A DNA stretch of 64,000 bases from Sinonovacula constricta (lineage: Eukaryota > Mollusca > Bivalvia > Cardiida > Solecurtidae). The translations under genes were made by a program, and so were the position numbers. The notes below the pieces were generated by a model. The model was not told the DNA's origin, did not search any database, and was given only the letters and a program-made list of their open reading frames with translations. The stretch spans positions 30,592,856 through 30,656,855 of the forward strand of contig CM017571.1 of NCBI GenBank assembly GCA_007844125.1, in the 5' to 3' direction. Below, in pieces: positions 1-13,850 of the stretch (positions are counted from its first letter, which is position 1; each line of letters starts with the position of its first letter).

Positions 1-1764
1 CTCGAAAGACAACACTTAAATGAAAGATAATTGGGTAACAATGTGAAATAACGCAGAGAATCAATATCCTTAAAATCAAAACAAAATGTGTATTAACATT
101 ACACCGCCAACTACCCCCAGAGACTTTACATTATTCACAAAGGCTTACTAGGGTCAGAAGAAAGAAATATTTAAGATAAAGCAACCTACATTCCCCGTAG
201 GGACTGAAGCTGTTATGTTCTTCGGTGATCAAACTATTATCATCAGAAACAGTGAAAAAACGTAAGGTTATAAATGATCAAAGGGAAGTTCTCTACGGTT
301 TTCGGCGGTTCCTCTTATGGAGATGGCTCCTTAAATGGCGACAATCGTGAAGGAGACAATAGCACAAATCGCGGCTGTTTGTAAATATTTGCGAGTGTCT
401 TTTCAATCTACACTTTTCAGATCACAGAAACATCTTTCTACCAAAAGAAAAAAAAACTTCATCGGGCTTGACGAGCGAGATTCCAACAAGATAATAATAA
501 TTTTATGTTTTTTAATTGTACAAAATTGTAGTTTTAATTTTAATTACGATAAAGTCTAATGGATTTTTACAACTTAAAACTAAATTGGTATGATTTTATT
601 ACTTTTAAATCAGATGAAACTTGTTTACATTGATACTGATATCGATGTACACAAGCATGATCTCCACTTTGATTACGAGCTTTTCAAAACGAGAGCTGTT
701 ACTGCTACACGGCAGAACGTAACATGTGTGAGTATTTTATCAGACATTTATTCTGGTGTTCTTTGATGCTTGCAATTACAAAGATATTAATGTACAATAC
801 AGCAAGGAAAGCACACAAGAATGTTAATCCAAACGGTTTCTTTATAAATATGAACGCAGACAGCATACGCTAATGGGTTTAAATAGACGCTCTCTTACAC
901 TGTCCATTTCATATCCAAGTATATGTGTAAGTAAGGAACGATTATTCTGGAAGGAGGATGGAAAACAGGCTTTGCTTTCATTCTTTATGTCTATTGCATC
1001 TTTTTGTTACTGTAAGCTGCATTGTGTGAACTTCCGACTTATTCGATCTTTTTGTCTTTAAACAATACCTCGTCAAACCGCTGAATATTTCTGTCATTAG
1101 CTGCTGCATAAATTGACATTTTTATAATTGCAAACAGCTCTGTTAACCTCTGAGTATTTGGCTGATGACATGTCTTTCAATGTTGACAATGAAAGTCATC
1201 CATTAGATTATGCACATATGCAACTAGCACACGTGTTAGACATCTATTGCCAGGTTTCATAAAGGACGAAATCAGCAATGGGCATAACCATACTGAGAAA
1301 AAAACATTTGATAACATTTGATTTTGATCAGCAAATACCTCTGTGAATGTTAAGCTAAGCTAAGCTTCTGAGCTGTGTGAACCTTATTGGAAGAAAACAG
1401 AGAGGAAGATGTCCATGTAGAGCCAATTAGACGTGATTAACATAGTGTTTAAATGCATCATTACAACTGGATACAAAAAATTTACAGAGAAAACTATGAC
1501 CCTCTACAACTGTTAAGAACTAATCTTTGAAGAAATATAGTGCCAATACAACAGTAAGAAATGATGAGCTAATATAACTGTAAGTAACAAATGTCAGAAG
1601 AACTGGCATGTTTCTGTAATAAACAAATGCATGTATAAATAAATGGTAAATAAATACAATTGGTAGAACCTAATATAAGAACAATTATCTTTTAAAATAT
1701 GTAGTAACAGAAAACTTTTATCTAAATTAGTTAGAATTCAAATGTGTAGTATTTTTTGATATGT
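1..1764. other. non-coding, nothing recognised
   Basis: AT-rich DNA with only short reading frames. None shows a recognisable domain or credible splice framework. I see no RNA gene or repeat array here. Confidence 0.5.
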
Positions 1765-1770
1765 GCGTTT

Positions 1771-1935
1771 CAGTGCTTGGACATTTTTTATTCAAATAGA
1801 TCGTTTTACTTTTTATTGCTTGCATTTGAGAGAAATCATCAGGAAGTGCGACCTTTATGCTCTGTAAAACCGGTTTAAGCATCCCAGTCGGTTCATATTG
1901 TCGACTGACCTTTCCATGGCGATAACTGTGGGGTT
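1771..1935 (+). mobile_element. dispersed retroelement-tail repeat, copy 1
   Basis: This stretch matches 5628-5795 and 17331-17650 by eye. Shared landmarks in order are CAGCGCTTGGACATTTT-like, CATTTGAGA, GGAAGTGCGA, GTTTAAGCACCCCAGT and GACCGTTCCAAGGCGGTAACTG. The copy at 17.3-17.65 kb lies directly downstream of a reverse-transcriptase reading frame. I therefore infer that this is a 5'-truncated copy of that element's 3' end. It is diverged and carries no coding sequence. Confidence 0.6.
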
Positions 1936-1940
1936 AACTC

Positions 1941-3885
1941 AATTTGTTTAATAACTTTCTCAACACGAATTTTAACGAGTACTATCATAACTATGTTCAG
2001 CAAGTGCCAGAAAGGCGTCAATGTTCAGAAAAGGCGATAAAAGGTTTAGGTCTTGCTATAATTTATTATGACCTGGTATTGTATTGTGACTATCGGATGT
2101 CTGCCCTACCTAGAAACACTCCATTTTGAAGCAACTGCGTCTTTCGACATGATTTGTTGTTGTTGTTTATTCGACATGGAAAGCATATTTCCCCATTACC
2201 AATAACTGTTTAATAAGAAGATACGAATGACATTTCCGATAAATACTGCAACTGTACAGTTGTTCGCTGTCCTGACCGTTGTCGTTGGCGCCGCTCTGGA
2301 CAGCAATACCTCTTATTAAATGTATTTATGGGGACGAAAGTATAGCAGGTAATACCAGGGGGAAATCGAAGCTGTTCTATGAGATCTTTTCCAGAAAAAA
2401 AAGAAGAACGAGCATTCTACTTTTAACAATATAGCTTTCATCAACACAGTACTTGTAGCTTCCAGATATAGAATATATAAAGGTAGCAGACATAAATACA
2501 AATTCGCCGCGTTGTCTTTTTAAACAAAAGAAAGCGTGCTGGTATTAACAATGCAGCTTGAAATTACAAATGTAGCAGACAACAAGGAAAGTAGCTCGAA
2601 AGCAAAGTAGCATATAGTAAAGTTCCCCATATAGATATGGTTCGTTACTCTAACTTATTTATGTATTGAATCGACAGCGCATGCTCTTTGTGGCGCCTTG
2701 GGTGCCTCCCATCCGAGTGTTTTTCTTGTGTATTATATATAAAAGTGTCAGGGAGGTAACCCACATACGTTAAGACGTGCAGTTTCCCTTTGGACTTTTA
2801 TCAAATCAAAAATGACCAAACAAAGTTAAAGATGTTAAACTATGAAGCAATTCTAAATCTGCCTTGTATAAAATTCTAAATTCGTATGCCAATTTAAAAC
2901 TTTGCATCAATGACATCGATTATGACGTATTCAAACCGAGAGATCTGCAATAAAATAAAATAAACAAATGCGCAATCAAGCTTAGACAACACTTATTGTT
3001 GAAACTAAAGTAAATCGAAAATATATTAAAACTGGCCTTTTTGCTTTCAACCTTGGCAAAATCTGTCGAAGGCATTATTTTAAACATGATAGTAGATCTA
3101 TAATTGGAATAACGAAAGCTTACCGATTTACTTAGTGAATAAGGCAACATCAAGCCAGCGTTCAACACCCAGAAAACTTTGGTCAAATTTATGAAATAAC
3201 CTTGTTTAGATACATCCGAACGCTTACAAATGGATATAGTTTTTTCCACTGAGTTAGCTCAAGTGTGAATTAAATCGTTTAATGGAAACAGGTAAACAAC
3301 TCTTACATTGTTGAATCATAAACGTATCATGAAATAAGCTATGCCAAGGACATCAGATCCGAGCGATGTAGCGTTCAGATTCGAGCGATATGGTGATAGA
3401 AAATAAACAATTATACAACTGACATGGAGTTAAATAAACTGCATTTGGATCCTTTCTTCGTCGAGTCATGTCAATTGGCGGAAGTTAACGCGTCTCTTTC
3501 CTATATGGCTAAAAGCGACTTTTTGGGGAAAAAAATGTCTTTAAATTCCATTTCTGTCATAAGGAAATCCTGTAGAGATACGTTTACACTAGAATTCACA
3601 CATTTCAATGTATTGAAAAGCATACAAATCGTGTACGGTTGGCTTGTTTCTTGTTGCTGGACAACTTAGCTCTTTTATATCTTATATTGTGGTATAATAG
3701 CTAACAAAAGTAGATTTAGCTTGACCTCTGTTGAAAATTTTGTAAAATAAATTGCTTGGTGTAGTTTTATGATTTTTACTTCACTTTAACATAGATTGTT
3801 GCCTAACTTGGCGTATATGTCTTACCCACATGTTTTATTATATGTCTACTCTTAAGAACATTGTAACTAAAACGTTTAAATATTT
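1941..3885. other. non-coding, nothing recognised
   Basis: No supported gene, RNA or array was found. Short reading frames at 2.9-3.25 kb and 3.4-3.67 kb lack any recognisable domain. Confidence 0.45.
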
Positions 3886-3889
3886 TTAA

Positions 3890-5120
3890 TGCACATGGTT
3901 AGTTTTGTTTGCCTTTTAGTGCAATTTGAAATATTTATTTAAAATTTGTTCACTGTATCTTGCCATAATGTCTGCGTTTAAGTACATTTTAAAATATAAA
4001 TGTTACAGTCGATTACCATATATGGTCAGTTTTGCCTGTGTTACATGGTATTTTAAAATATTGATATTAAACACTTTTATCTATATGACTCGGTTTGTGT
4101 GCGTTTAAAAAAAATAATGTTTATGAAGTCTTTTTTTATTCTTATGGCAAAGTTTGTCTGCCTTTAAATATAAAAAAGTCGTGTATTGTATACAACCAGG
4201 GTTGACTGCTTTTAAGGGTTTTTCTATATATAAAATCAGCAAAAGCAAAATCTTTATGACCGGTTTGTTTGCTTTTTAGAGCCTTTTAGATTATAAATTT
4301 TAAAGTCTTTTAATTTATATGACCGGTATTGTCTGCTTTTTAGTGCACTTTAATACATAACAACAATAATAGTCGTTGATTGTATATGACCAGCTTTGTC
4401 TGCTTTTAGTACGTTTTAAAATATTTTTATGTAGTTTAATATACAATAGTCTGCTTTGTCTCTTATGTATTGATACTAATGAATTGTTATGCATAAGATC
4501 AGGTTTGTCTGCTTTGTAGTGTGTGTTTGAATGATCATATTAAAGTCTTTAAATGCATTAAGCCATGTTTGTCTGCTTTGTAAAGATTTCAAATTCTGAT
4601 ATTTAAGTGTTTTAATGCATAAGACCAGTAAGTCTGCTTTTTAGTGATTTTAAGTACTGAAATTAAAGTATTTTAATGCATTGGGCCAGGTTTGTTTACT
4701 GTTAAGTGATTTAAGTACTGATATTAAAGTATTGTAATACTTTGGGCCAGTTTTGTCTGCTTTCTATTGGTTTTAAATACTGACATTTTTAATAAGTATT
4801 TTAATACATTAGGCCAGGTTTGTTTGCTTTTAAAGGATTTTTAATGCTGATATTAAAGTATTTTAATACATAAGGCAAGGTATGTCTGCGGTTAAGTGAT
4901 TTTAAATACTTATTTTAAAGTATTTTAATACATAACGCAAGGTTTGTCTGCTGTTTAGTGAGTTTAAATACTGATATTTAAATATTTTTATGCATTTGGT
5001 TTGGTTTGTCAGCTTTCAAGTGTTTTCAAATCCTGATATTAAAATATTTTAATACATTAGGCCAGGTTTTGTCTGCTTTTTAGTGTTTATAATATATTTA
5101 TATTAAGTACTTATGCATAT
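3890..5120 (+). repeat. diverged tandem array A (about 70-80 bp unit)
   Basis: About 15 diverged copies of an AT-rich unit are marked by a recurring core GGCCAGGTTTGTCTGCTTTT. Each core is followed by TTAGTG, a run such as TTTAAATACTGATATTAAAG, and TTTTAATGCAT. The segment 4355-4640 is a close inverted copy of 18350-18678. The array does not encode a protein. Confidence 0.8.
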
Positions 5121-5627
5121 GGCCAGATTTGTGTTTGTTGTATTTTTTTCATATAAAATCTTTAAAAGATGTTTCTTGTAAATTACAAGCTTTTTCTGCA
5201 TTTAAGTGCTTTTATTCTATTTCAGTGTGTGCCCAAAATGAGCATGAAGTTGTAAAAAGTTGTCAAGTGTTTATGTCAGTCATAAACAATACCTAATTGA
5301 CAAGTGATGCAATAATTTATATAGAAGTGCGGATTGTCTAGTTCTGTTTAAGATTTTGTTACAAGGCACTATGAGTGTAACAACATATACATTATTACAT
5401 ATACATTCACGTGCTAGTCAAGTGTAAAAGTTACAACAAACCTGTCACTATATAAATTAGAGAAAAAATATGTCATGTAACTTTGAAAAAGTGTGACTAA
5501 AGCACTTTAATGAAAACAATCATATTTTGTAATTCAAATCGAAATAACACCACATTCTTTTCTAAACACTATGTGGACATTTATTTTTCAGTGACGTCAC
5601 TACTTTCGTCATAACTTATAGAAAATA
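5121..5627. other. non-coding, nothing recognised
   Basis: AT-rich spacer between array A and the next repeat copy. No feature is supported. Confidence 0.45.
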
Positions 5628-5795
5628 TCAGCGCTTGGACATTTTGTATTCAAATAGATAGTTTTTCTTATCATTGCTTGCATTTGAGAAACTCGTCAGG
5701 GAGTGCGAGGTTAGAGCTCTGTAAAAACGGTTTAAGCACCCCAGTCGGTCCATATTGCCAACTGACCGTTCCAAGGCGGTAACTGTCGGGTTTGC
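5628..5795 (+). mobile_element. dispersed retroelement-tail repeat, copy 2
   Basis: This is the second copy of the repeat at 1771-1935 and 17331-17650. It starts ATCAGCGCTTGGACATTTTG and ends near CCAAGGCGGTAACTGTC. It closely resembles copy 1 in its first half. I read it as a truncated non-autonomous 3' end of a retroelement. Confidence 0.65.
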
Positions 5796-6885
5796 TCTTT
5801 TCGTTAAATGACTCATCCAAAAATTTGTTCTTACTTTTCGCTTGGCTTGCATGTAAATACATTTGTTCTGTGCCTTGTCGGAGTTTGGTATATGTTGCAA
5901 TGCTCATAGGACTTTGTCATATATTCTTATTTAGAATAAGCTTTTAAGATATAATTTTATGTAGAATTTTAAATTGCATAAATCAGTATTTGCTATAATC
6001 TTTTTAATGACACTTTTTCTGCATATGATCATGAATTGATAATATAAAATCGTTTTGTTTTTGACAATCAACCACACTGCTTTATTTTTCAATGACTTTA
6101 GCTTTCCATCCATTTTAAGGCATACTTTATCACTTATTGTCTGTGATCTGATGTTATGGTATACGTTTGATACTAAACAAGAACAGTAAATTTAAAAACA
6201 TGTTTTAAAAGTCATTCTCTTTGTAAAGTTGTTTATTAGATGAATATTTATTAGATAGTAAATTAGATGAGTTCAACAGTTTATTCTGAAAGACAAGATA
6301 GGAGTTATTCAAAATTTCTACACACTTTTCTGATGCGAATTTAGGTACAAAGCAAACAATATCAATAGTACCTTTCAAACAATTTAACAAATTATTACAT
6401 TGACAATACAAAAATGCAACAACTGATTAGCGAGCTAAAAAGTATGAATTAATTCATAAACAAGGACAGTTAAGATTGTGTGTAATGTAACAAAACACAT
6501 TTTCCGGACAGAGTAGACAAAATTGGCCTTAGACATAAAAATGACATAAAGCACAGAAAAAGTATCTTATGACAGAAAATGATCGTAGTAATAGTTAAAA
6601 AAATTGGAAACAAAAGAGACAAGAGGGGTTGATTTAGATTATACATCTGATCACTAGATTAAATTATGTGAAGATGTTGTCTCTTTTTAAAAGATTGCAT
6701 TTAATTTAGGTAGGGAGAATAAAAACCATTGTTATAGTTTTTAATTAATGTACTTTTCTATTGTAAGCCATTAAAGCCCAAAAGTAAAGAATAGGTCTGA
6801 ACTGTGCAAAAGTAAAGTAATGTGGTTCTACACTTCATGTTCTTATGCTTTACTGTGAAGATGGCATGGTTCTGCTTAACAGTTG
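5796..6885. other. non-coding, nothing recognised
   Basis: AT-rich sequence with short frames only. No domain or RNA signature was found. Confidence 0.45.
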
Positions 6886-7210
6886 TTTAAGAAGAGAAAA
6901 GCTGGTAAAACTAGCTAGATTCATTGAGGACAATACAATTTATTATATAGTTAAAAGCTATTTAACAGACAATATTCGCCAGGTTAATTTAAGGGCTATT
7001 TAGTTTATAATTAAAATGCACAAAAAGGCAGACAAAACTAAACGTGTGAATTAAAGGGCTATAAATTTATATAAAAATATTATTTACAAAATCAAACAAA
7101 ACAATCCAGGTAAATTAAGGTCTCTACAATGTAGTATATATTGTTAAACAAAAATGCAGCCAAAATAAGTAATGTACATTTATAATTTTAAAAAATGAAC
7201 TAAAAAGCAG
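6886..7210 (-). repeat. array B, left inverted arm
   Basis: Units carry AAGGCAGACAAAACTAAAC-type cores, the reverse complement of the TTTGTCTGCTTTT core. Sequence 6890-7150 matches the reverse complement of 17820-18110 over its length, with shared landmarks for CTAGCTAGATTCATTGAGGA, AGGGCTAT and TCTCTACAATGTAGTATAT. It forms an inverted pair with the right-hand copy. Confidence 0.75.
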
Positions 7211-8510
7211 ACCAAGTTTAAAAGTTACCCGGCAATAATTTTACTGAACCGGAGTAAGGCCGTGTATTTTTCTTTCTTAAATTGGATTATGCGCGTTTAA
7301 AAAGCAAAACAGAATGTACAGTAGTTGATTTCTTAGTAATTCAACCACAGAAAGTATACATATTTCCCCTAAAATGTACATTTTTTGCGTTATATGTATC
7401 TTAGTCTGCTTTTTATGACATCAGGCAATTGTCTGCCATCTAGTGCTAACCGTAGAGATACCGGATTACTGATGATAAATTAGACAAGAAAAATGCCTCA
7501 TAATTGTTGAAAAGGATGAAAGAAGTCACCGACTGAGCAAAGTGTTAGAAACACTTTTGCGGCCGATTATTCTATTTTTAGCGCAAGCTCTTTGGCTGAG
7601 AACTCCGATTCCTTTTCGACATCTTCGCAGCGAAGCGCAGATGTGTAAACGGAACGTCAGAAGAAAAACGGACAGAAGGAAGAAGATAGTAATAAATCTA
7701 ATGCGGCATTAGAAGTTTTCGCTTAAACATAACAGAACAAATTTTATTGGCATAAAATATTAACAATATTTGTAGCCATAAAATGTACAATTTAACAGAT
7801 AGTGGTGAAAACAACACTATCGTAGAAGAACAAATACACGAGTGTCTATATTCAGGATTGTCGACGTCCATCCCGGCATTTCATGGCCGGTAAATAAAGA
7901 AAGCAACTTGGGAGAAGTAACTGGCCGATGTAATGCAATCTCAAGTTTGCCGCCTGTAATACAATGACTTAGAAAGTCGCTACAGATTATACATATTCTG
8001 ATCAACCGGTAAATGTACAAGGGTGGGAATAGGTGTTTTCTCAAAATGCGGTACCCCTCAAAATGGCCACAGTGTAAACAAGCATTTGACCAATATGAAG
8101 ATAGAAGTTCAACGTAATTTTGATGTTCACTGTCTTAGGGCATTTGTTAGTGTATGGGGTTGTTTACCCCATTGTGCTTTATTAAAAGTTGTTATTGTAT
8201 CGGCAGACAAAAGAAACACATAACAGAGTAAACGAAACACAACAGAATACGTTTTGGTGATCAGATGCTGAGCAATTATGCTTCTTAACTGTCGAAATCT
8301 GCTTTAAATATGGATCGACCGAAATCAATACTGAACATTGAAAAGTTTTCCAAACTAAGCTAGAATGAAGAACGAGACAGACGTTAGACTGTTAACAAGA
8401 ACCCATGCATTCCAAAAAATAATTTGTTTATTGTGAATGCCTTACAAATGCTCATTTAAGAGAACTCTGTGATCTTACACATATAAAAAATCCACAATCA
8501 CAATGAACAT
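7211..8510. other. non-coding; small hairpin only
   Basis: No gene is supported. A short imperfect hairpin lies near 7620-7645 (ACATCTTCGC paired with GCGCAGATGT). Its role is unknown and it may be a dispersed-repeat fragment. Confidence 0.4.
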
Positions 8511-8512
8511 AT

Positions 8513-8514
<2 letters not shown>

Positions 8515-8573
<59 letters not shown>
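8515..8573. repeat. (TA)n microsatellite
   Basis: An uninterrupted TA dinucleotide run of about 58 bp. Confidence 0.98.
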
Positions 8574-8576
<3 letters not shown>

Positions 8577-9056
8577 TAATTTTCACAAAACAATGTCAGT
8601 TTCGGATAATGTTCCATTTCTTTGCTTTTGTATTTTGTGAATTAAACTATATGATGTGTTTAAATTGACAATTATATATAATTTCTGTATCTGAAGAGAG
8701 TTGAAATTATGCAGCTGTGAAAAGCTCTATCAAGGTTTTTATCATGTTTTATTTCACAGATGGTCTACCTGCACATTGCCAGAGTAATAAGCTGTTCAAA
8801 AAATTGAATAAAACACCATATTCATAAACTGTTGTTGGACTTTTAATCAGGATTTATTTCTAGTTTTTCTTTTGTGTGTTTTTAATTACTAATTTATAGT
8901 CATTATTCATTTATCCAACACAATCATTCACAGCTATATATTCTGTTGACAGACTATATCAGATGAATATAAGGGTAAAACTACTGTCACATCATATAAA
9001 GCTAGAATAGCTTATAGAAGTAATGTTTGAGTGTTTTCCTTTCTTTTTTAATAATG

Positions 9057-9240
9057 TGGGGCACCTGTGGCATCGTGGTCGAATCAACGATTGTTAATTC
9101 TTCTGACTGCTTAGCCTCTTACAACATGGGTTCAATTCCCGTTCGCGACAAAGGACTTAATGAGGGTAGGTCTGCCAGCTGTCTTGCATTGTGGTGGTTC
9201 TACCCATCATAGACATCACTAATGTGATCATAACTAGTTG
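9057..9240 (+). mobile_element. tRNA-derived SINE, family 1
   Basis: The head is tRNA-like, with an A-box region (GGCATCGTGGTCGAATC) and a B-box GGTTCAATTCC. The body contains AAAGGACTTAATG, CCAGCTG and GGTTCTACCCA, and ends with a CATC..ATGATCATA-like tail. The same head and body recur, mostly on the minus strand, at a dozen other places in the window. It does not encode protein. Confidence 0.75.
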
Positions 9241-11084
9241 CTGCTATGTATTTCAAAAAGCAAAATAGTCGGTTAACTTACATAACCAGATAAAATTATA
9301 ATTGATATAAACGGATAACCACTACTAACGTCCAATGTCAGGCAGTATTTAACCATCTATCGCAATTTTTATTTTCTCTGTGTAGCTTTAAGTCCCGGTT
9401 TGGGATAGGTCCTAATGTGGAGTGGTCATCCAGCTGACTAGCATTGATCCGGTGGTTCTTTGATTTAAATGTTTTAGATCTTCATTCAGGCAAAAGCTGG
9501 ACTTCATTTTTATGACGGTTATTGTGTAGCTGCAGTTTGTTGTTCTTTTCTTTAAGGGTTGGGCCATATACTCCGAGGCATGCATTTTGAGCCAACAACT
9601 GGTCGGTGATATCCCTGAAGGTTTTGACATATTATTGCTATGTACCGGGCATGTTATGCCAGATATCAAACAAGTAAATATAGACAAGGAAAGAAAGACA
9701 ACTAACAAAGAAAGCTGGAAATCCTATTTCTGTTGTGTCAGGAATTGCTAGGACAGCATCAACACAGCTGAGATGTGAGGCAGACAAAACAAGCCAAAAA
9801 TGACATGGTGATGCAGGAGAAAAACTAATATTGATTGACATAATATTATTGGAGAACCATGCCTATACTAAGTCCTATGACTAGGTAAAACTGTTTTAAA
9901 GGTGGTCCCTGACACTATTCAGCAGTAGCAAACCAGACAAACAGACATTGTTAATCAATGCCGGGCCATAGCACCTCTTGTGGCACTACAAGCGACATTG
10001 AATGCTGAGGATCAAATCGAAACCATTGTATAGTACTGTTTAAAGTAAAACCGATTTAATGTAAATAATTAAACGTAATGACACTTTCCATATTTTTCTA
10101 ATCTACTTTTAAACTTGTTTGGGATTTTCTGTTATGCCAGACTTAAAAACTGATGGTAAACCTAATATTCCACTTTGAAAAAAATCAACTTATTTATTAT
10201 CATCCATTATATTTATAGAAATAAGGTTACTTTTGTCACTATATCTATAACTTGTTTGTCACCATTCATTTCCAAAGTCTTTGGATTTAAAATAAAATTT
10301 AGTTTTTTTATTGTAAATAAGTTTTGTTCCGATTATGACATTTGGGAAAATGATTGAACATGTTACTTGTAAGCATCTAAAATGTTAAAACATTATTTTA
10401 AATTTGACTTAAGATTAAAATAAATACATACACAAATTACTGTCACTCTTTGGTTAGTTTGTACTTTATAACCACCTTATTTAGAACATTTTTCTTGACA
10501 TGTTTGTTTCTGAAAGCCGATATTGTTGTATACTTTCAATATAATAAACAAATGAAGGTAGCTTTAAACATTTTATCAAAAGGAATAAAGAGAAAGCCAG
10601 CCTGTAGAACCATAGAACTGTGTTACCTTGAACTGTTCTCTTTATTGCACCTTTTATGTGTTTTTTATATGTTAATGTATACATTGTTATTTTATCATTC
10701 CTGAATATATTTTCTGACCTCAATATCAATATTTGAAAACTTCAATGTTTTCGGTAGAAAACCATATGCAGATTATGGACTTTTTAGGAATGAATGTATG
10801 TAGTTTTTATTGTCGACACAATCGAAAGGATGGGATGTTAGAACTGAAGGTTTAAAAGATGATATGGTTGAATGATCAAAACTGATTATATACATTTGTG
10901 TTATTAGAAATAAGTCAGTACTTATTGCATACTGAAGACAACTTATCCTATGTATAATCGTATCCAACTGTTATATTTACATAAAAATTTTGATATATAG
11001 ATATATTTAGCAAACTGTTGGATATCCTGATTTATAACATGTCACATTACTATAGCATTTGAGAATAGGCCACACATAGTGTTT
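9241..11084. other. non-coding with SINE fragment
   Basis: A diverged SINE family 1 body fragment (GTCCCGGTTTGGGATAGGTC then CATCCAGCTGACTAGCAT) lies around 9390-9455. The rest is AT-rich with no supported gene. Confidence 0.45.
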
Positions 11085-11300
11085 GTTTATTTGGTTTATA
11101 GTCCCATCAACAGTATTTCAGTTATCTAGAGGCGGTGTCCACTTGAAGCAGATATAGTGCCGTCTTCACTGTGTATAGCATGCCGTAAACACATGTCATG
11201 ATACCAGACCCATACATAAGATTTGCCCAAGGATAGAGAAGAGGGTATCAACATATTATAAGTGCACATTTTGTGCGACCACTCTCTTACAAGTTTAGCA
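11085..11300 (-). mobile_element. SINE family 2, diverged copy
   Basis: It resembles 35155-35470, with GTTTGTTTATTTGGTTTATAG, CAACAGTATTTCAGTTATCT, GTCCACTTGAAGCAGATATA and CACTGTGTATAGCATGCCGT. The tRNA-like head has decayed. Orientation is taken from the better-preserved copy. Confidence 0.7.
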
Positions 11301-12599
11301 TATAATCTGATGGATTTGTAACCATTGGCATTGTTTAAAACATTTCACTATCTGTAACAAGAAATCATTGAAGCAGTGTTCATTATTTTCGCATCTTCCT
11401 GTCATTTGCTTCTTGAACTGTTGAAGATTGTTGACCTCTCCCCTCCAACAAATGGGCTTTTCAGTCTCGCTCTCTATTCATTTTGACAGCCTTGCTACTT
11501 GCAACTTTCAGTATCCAATGGATGCTATGACAAAGATAAATAGAAATAATGCAAAAAAAGTAATTCTCATTTGCACTGGCGGTATTTTGAAATAATCAAT
11601 ACTTACATGACAAAATGTGGCATGTTTAAGTTCGTTGTTTTATTAACAATACAACTGGCTAAAATAGTAAACAAATAAAACGTTGTTTTCTGCAAACATT
11701 TTGACACAATCACGTTATTATGACACTCTATGTGATGTAATAATTATCAAGAAGTCATGGCCATGTTTTGATTTTATTATATTTTTATTTTAATTTTGTT
11801 ATGGCATTAGTAGTCAAGATTATATTAGCATCTAAGATAAGAAAATTCTCCAGTACCTAAGTGACTATTTATAACTTAAAATACAAAAGTTAACAATTTC
11901 AAGAGAAATATAAAGTGAACTTCCATCTCTTCTCGGATATTTTCCTTTGTATACTCTATCCACTGACTGGTAGTTTTACCTTTCTGTCTGGATGTGTCTT
12001 CCTAACTGACAACACCTAGAGGTAATAAGCAAAACTTTCTAGTAACAACACTTTAAATGGCTGAATATACGTAAGAGTGAACTCTCCCACTTCTGGAGGG
12101 AGACTCCTACTGTTAAGGTTTCAAAACTATTTAAAAATGAGGGGTGATTTACACATTTTCAGAAATCTTGGAAACAGAAAACTTCCATCTTTGTTTATAT
12201 GAAAATAACAAATCTCCCACTTTGCAAGTGAAAATCTTCCCATTTGGCCTTGGAAAAAAGTTCCCAACAAATATGAACATAGGAAAATAAAAATATCTAA
12301 ACAACAATAACCAAGCGGATATAACCATTGTACATAATGAATTATTAATGGTACATGTATTATCTTAAATTAAAATAACCTTTCTATACAATCAATGTAG
12401 TGTTTGCTGACAATTGTAGGACATTTTGGCCAAATGAATACATTGAGGTCATAAAGATATTGATAAGTAAGTGTATGAGTGTTATGTACTCATGAAACAA
12501 ACAATCTCAGATTACGGTTAATTGAACTAAATCCCATTTAAGTTTTTTGTCAAAAAGTGCCTTTTTTAACAAGAAAAAAAATGATATTCTTATAAATGA
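11301..12599. other. non-coding, nothing recognised
   Basis: No gene, RNA or array is supported in this AT-rich stretch upstream of the degenerate retroelement. Confidence 0.4.
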
Positions 12600-12735
12600 A
12601 TAAATGAGCCCCGTTACGCCACAACGAGATTTATGGTGCCAGGCCGAGCGGAGCTGGGAATTCAACACAACGTGAAGTACAACGCCACCATCGCTGAAGG
12701 TTAGTTTCTTTAGTCGTTTTGTGTAGTATTCATTA

Positions 12736-13660
12736 TGGCAGAAGAGGGTTTTGCAAATGTTTTGGGTGTCCTTACAGACAAAATAAGTGTACTATACACA
12801 GCAGTGGACGTTTTACCATATGATGGGGAAAGGGTAATAATTGGTTAAGTCAAGTAGAAAAATGTGCGTTAGTAAACAGATTGGGAGATGTACAAAAATG
12901 TTTGTTAGCATTACGATTAAGTAAGGGCGTAGTATCAGATTTTCTTAACAGGCATTTTTAACACAGCCATCGCTATTACGGCAAGCCACAAAGTCCACAA
13001 TTAAAAGCTAGATTTCGGGGTAGCAATATCGGACGAAATCCATGCAAGGTTTGATAAAAACATCGAACTTGTAGAATATCAATTATTAGGATGTGTCATT
13101 AAAGAATTTAAGAGATCCTGAAATCAGATTAAAATTATTAAGAGAAAATCCGAAAAAAATTCAGACAGCTGTAAACAGTGCAATAGAGGAACAAAACGTA
13201 AGAATCAGAAATGAAATAACACAGATAAAATATCACAACCACGAGTCAGGTTCATTCAGAAACAATTATTTCCGCACAAACAGCACACATCACAACAATC
13301 CGACATACTCATACAGAGAACAACATTTTGTTCCAATGGAAGTAGATCAAGCAATGAGAGGCAAACGCAGAGGTCACGACATTTCAGAATGCAGACAATC
13401 AAAATATCAAAATCGCAATCACCCGCGCCGAAAAGATCATGCGTATTACCGACAGAATAATCATAATTATGACAGGACAAATAAATCCACCGTATGTTTC
13501 TATTGTAGTCTATGTAGTCTTGTGGACAAACCGGCCATATCAAACGCATTTGCCACAACACGCAGCGTAGAGAAAATAAATCATACGGAAATTTCGCGCC
13601 GAGAAAACAATTCATACATGCGTAAAACTAGACGGTTCTTGCCTTAAGAAGGTCGAGGAA
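12736..13660 (+). pseudogene. gag-like remnant
   Basis: A start-like segment begins near 12736 and stops after about 37 codons. A longer open stretch at 13093-13647 encodes a basic, Asn/His/Arg-rich protein with the gag-like stretch DPEIRLKLLRENPKKIQTAV and a VPMEVDQ motif. A CFYC half of a CCHC zinc knuckle is seen near 13494-13505. The expected GHIKR..C half lies in another frame about 35 bp downstream, so the knuckle is disrupted. This is a nucleocapsid/gag relic and is not expected to be functional. Confidence 0.7.
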
Positions 13661-13689
13661 GGAACATCTATGGTGAACTCAACATAAAT

Positions 13690-13850
13690 CCCAACTTCAT
13701 CATTTGTAAAATACAAAGAAACGCCGTCTTCTTGTTTGTTAAGATTTGGAAATAAAACTGTTAGAGCTCTAGTTGACTCTCGTGCAGGAATTAGTTTAAT
13801 CAGCTATAAAGTATTTAAGAATTTGAAGCAAAACCGCGCTTGTCACCATG
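13690..13850 (+). pseudogene. aspartic protease-like remnant
   Basis: A short reading frame contains FGNKTVRALVDSRAGISLIS. The position and flanks match the retroviral-type protease active-site loop, but the Gly after Asp-Ser is replaced by Arg. It sits between the gag and reverse-transcriptase remnants, as expected for a Ty3/gypsy pol. Confidence 0.6.

Noticed and set aside
873..4108. Short frames of 60-110 codons in the first 4 kb
   Set aside because: They have no domains, no splice partners and lengths expected by chance in AT-rich DNA.
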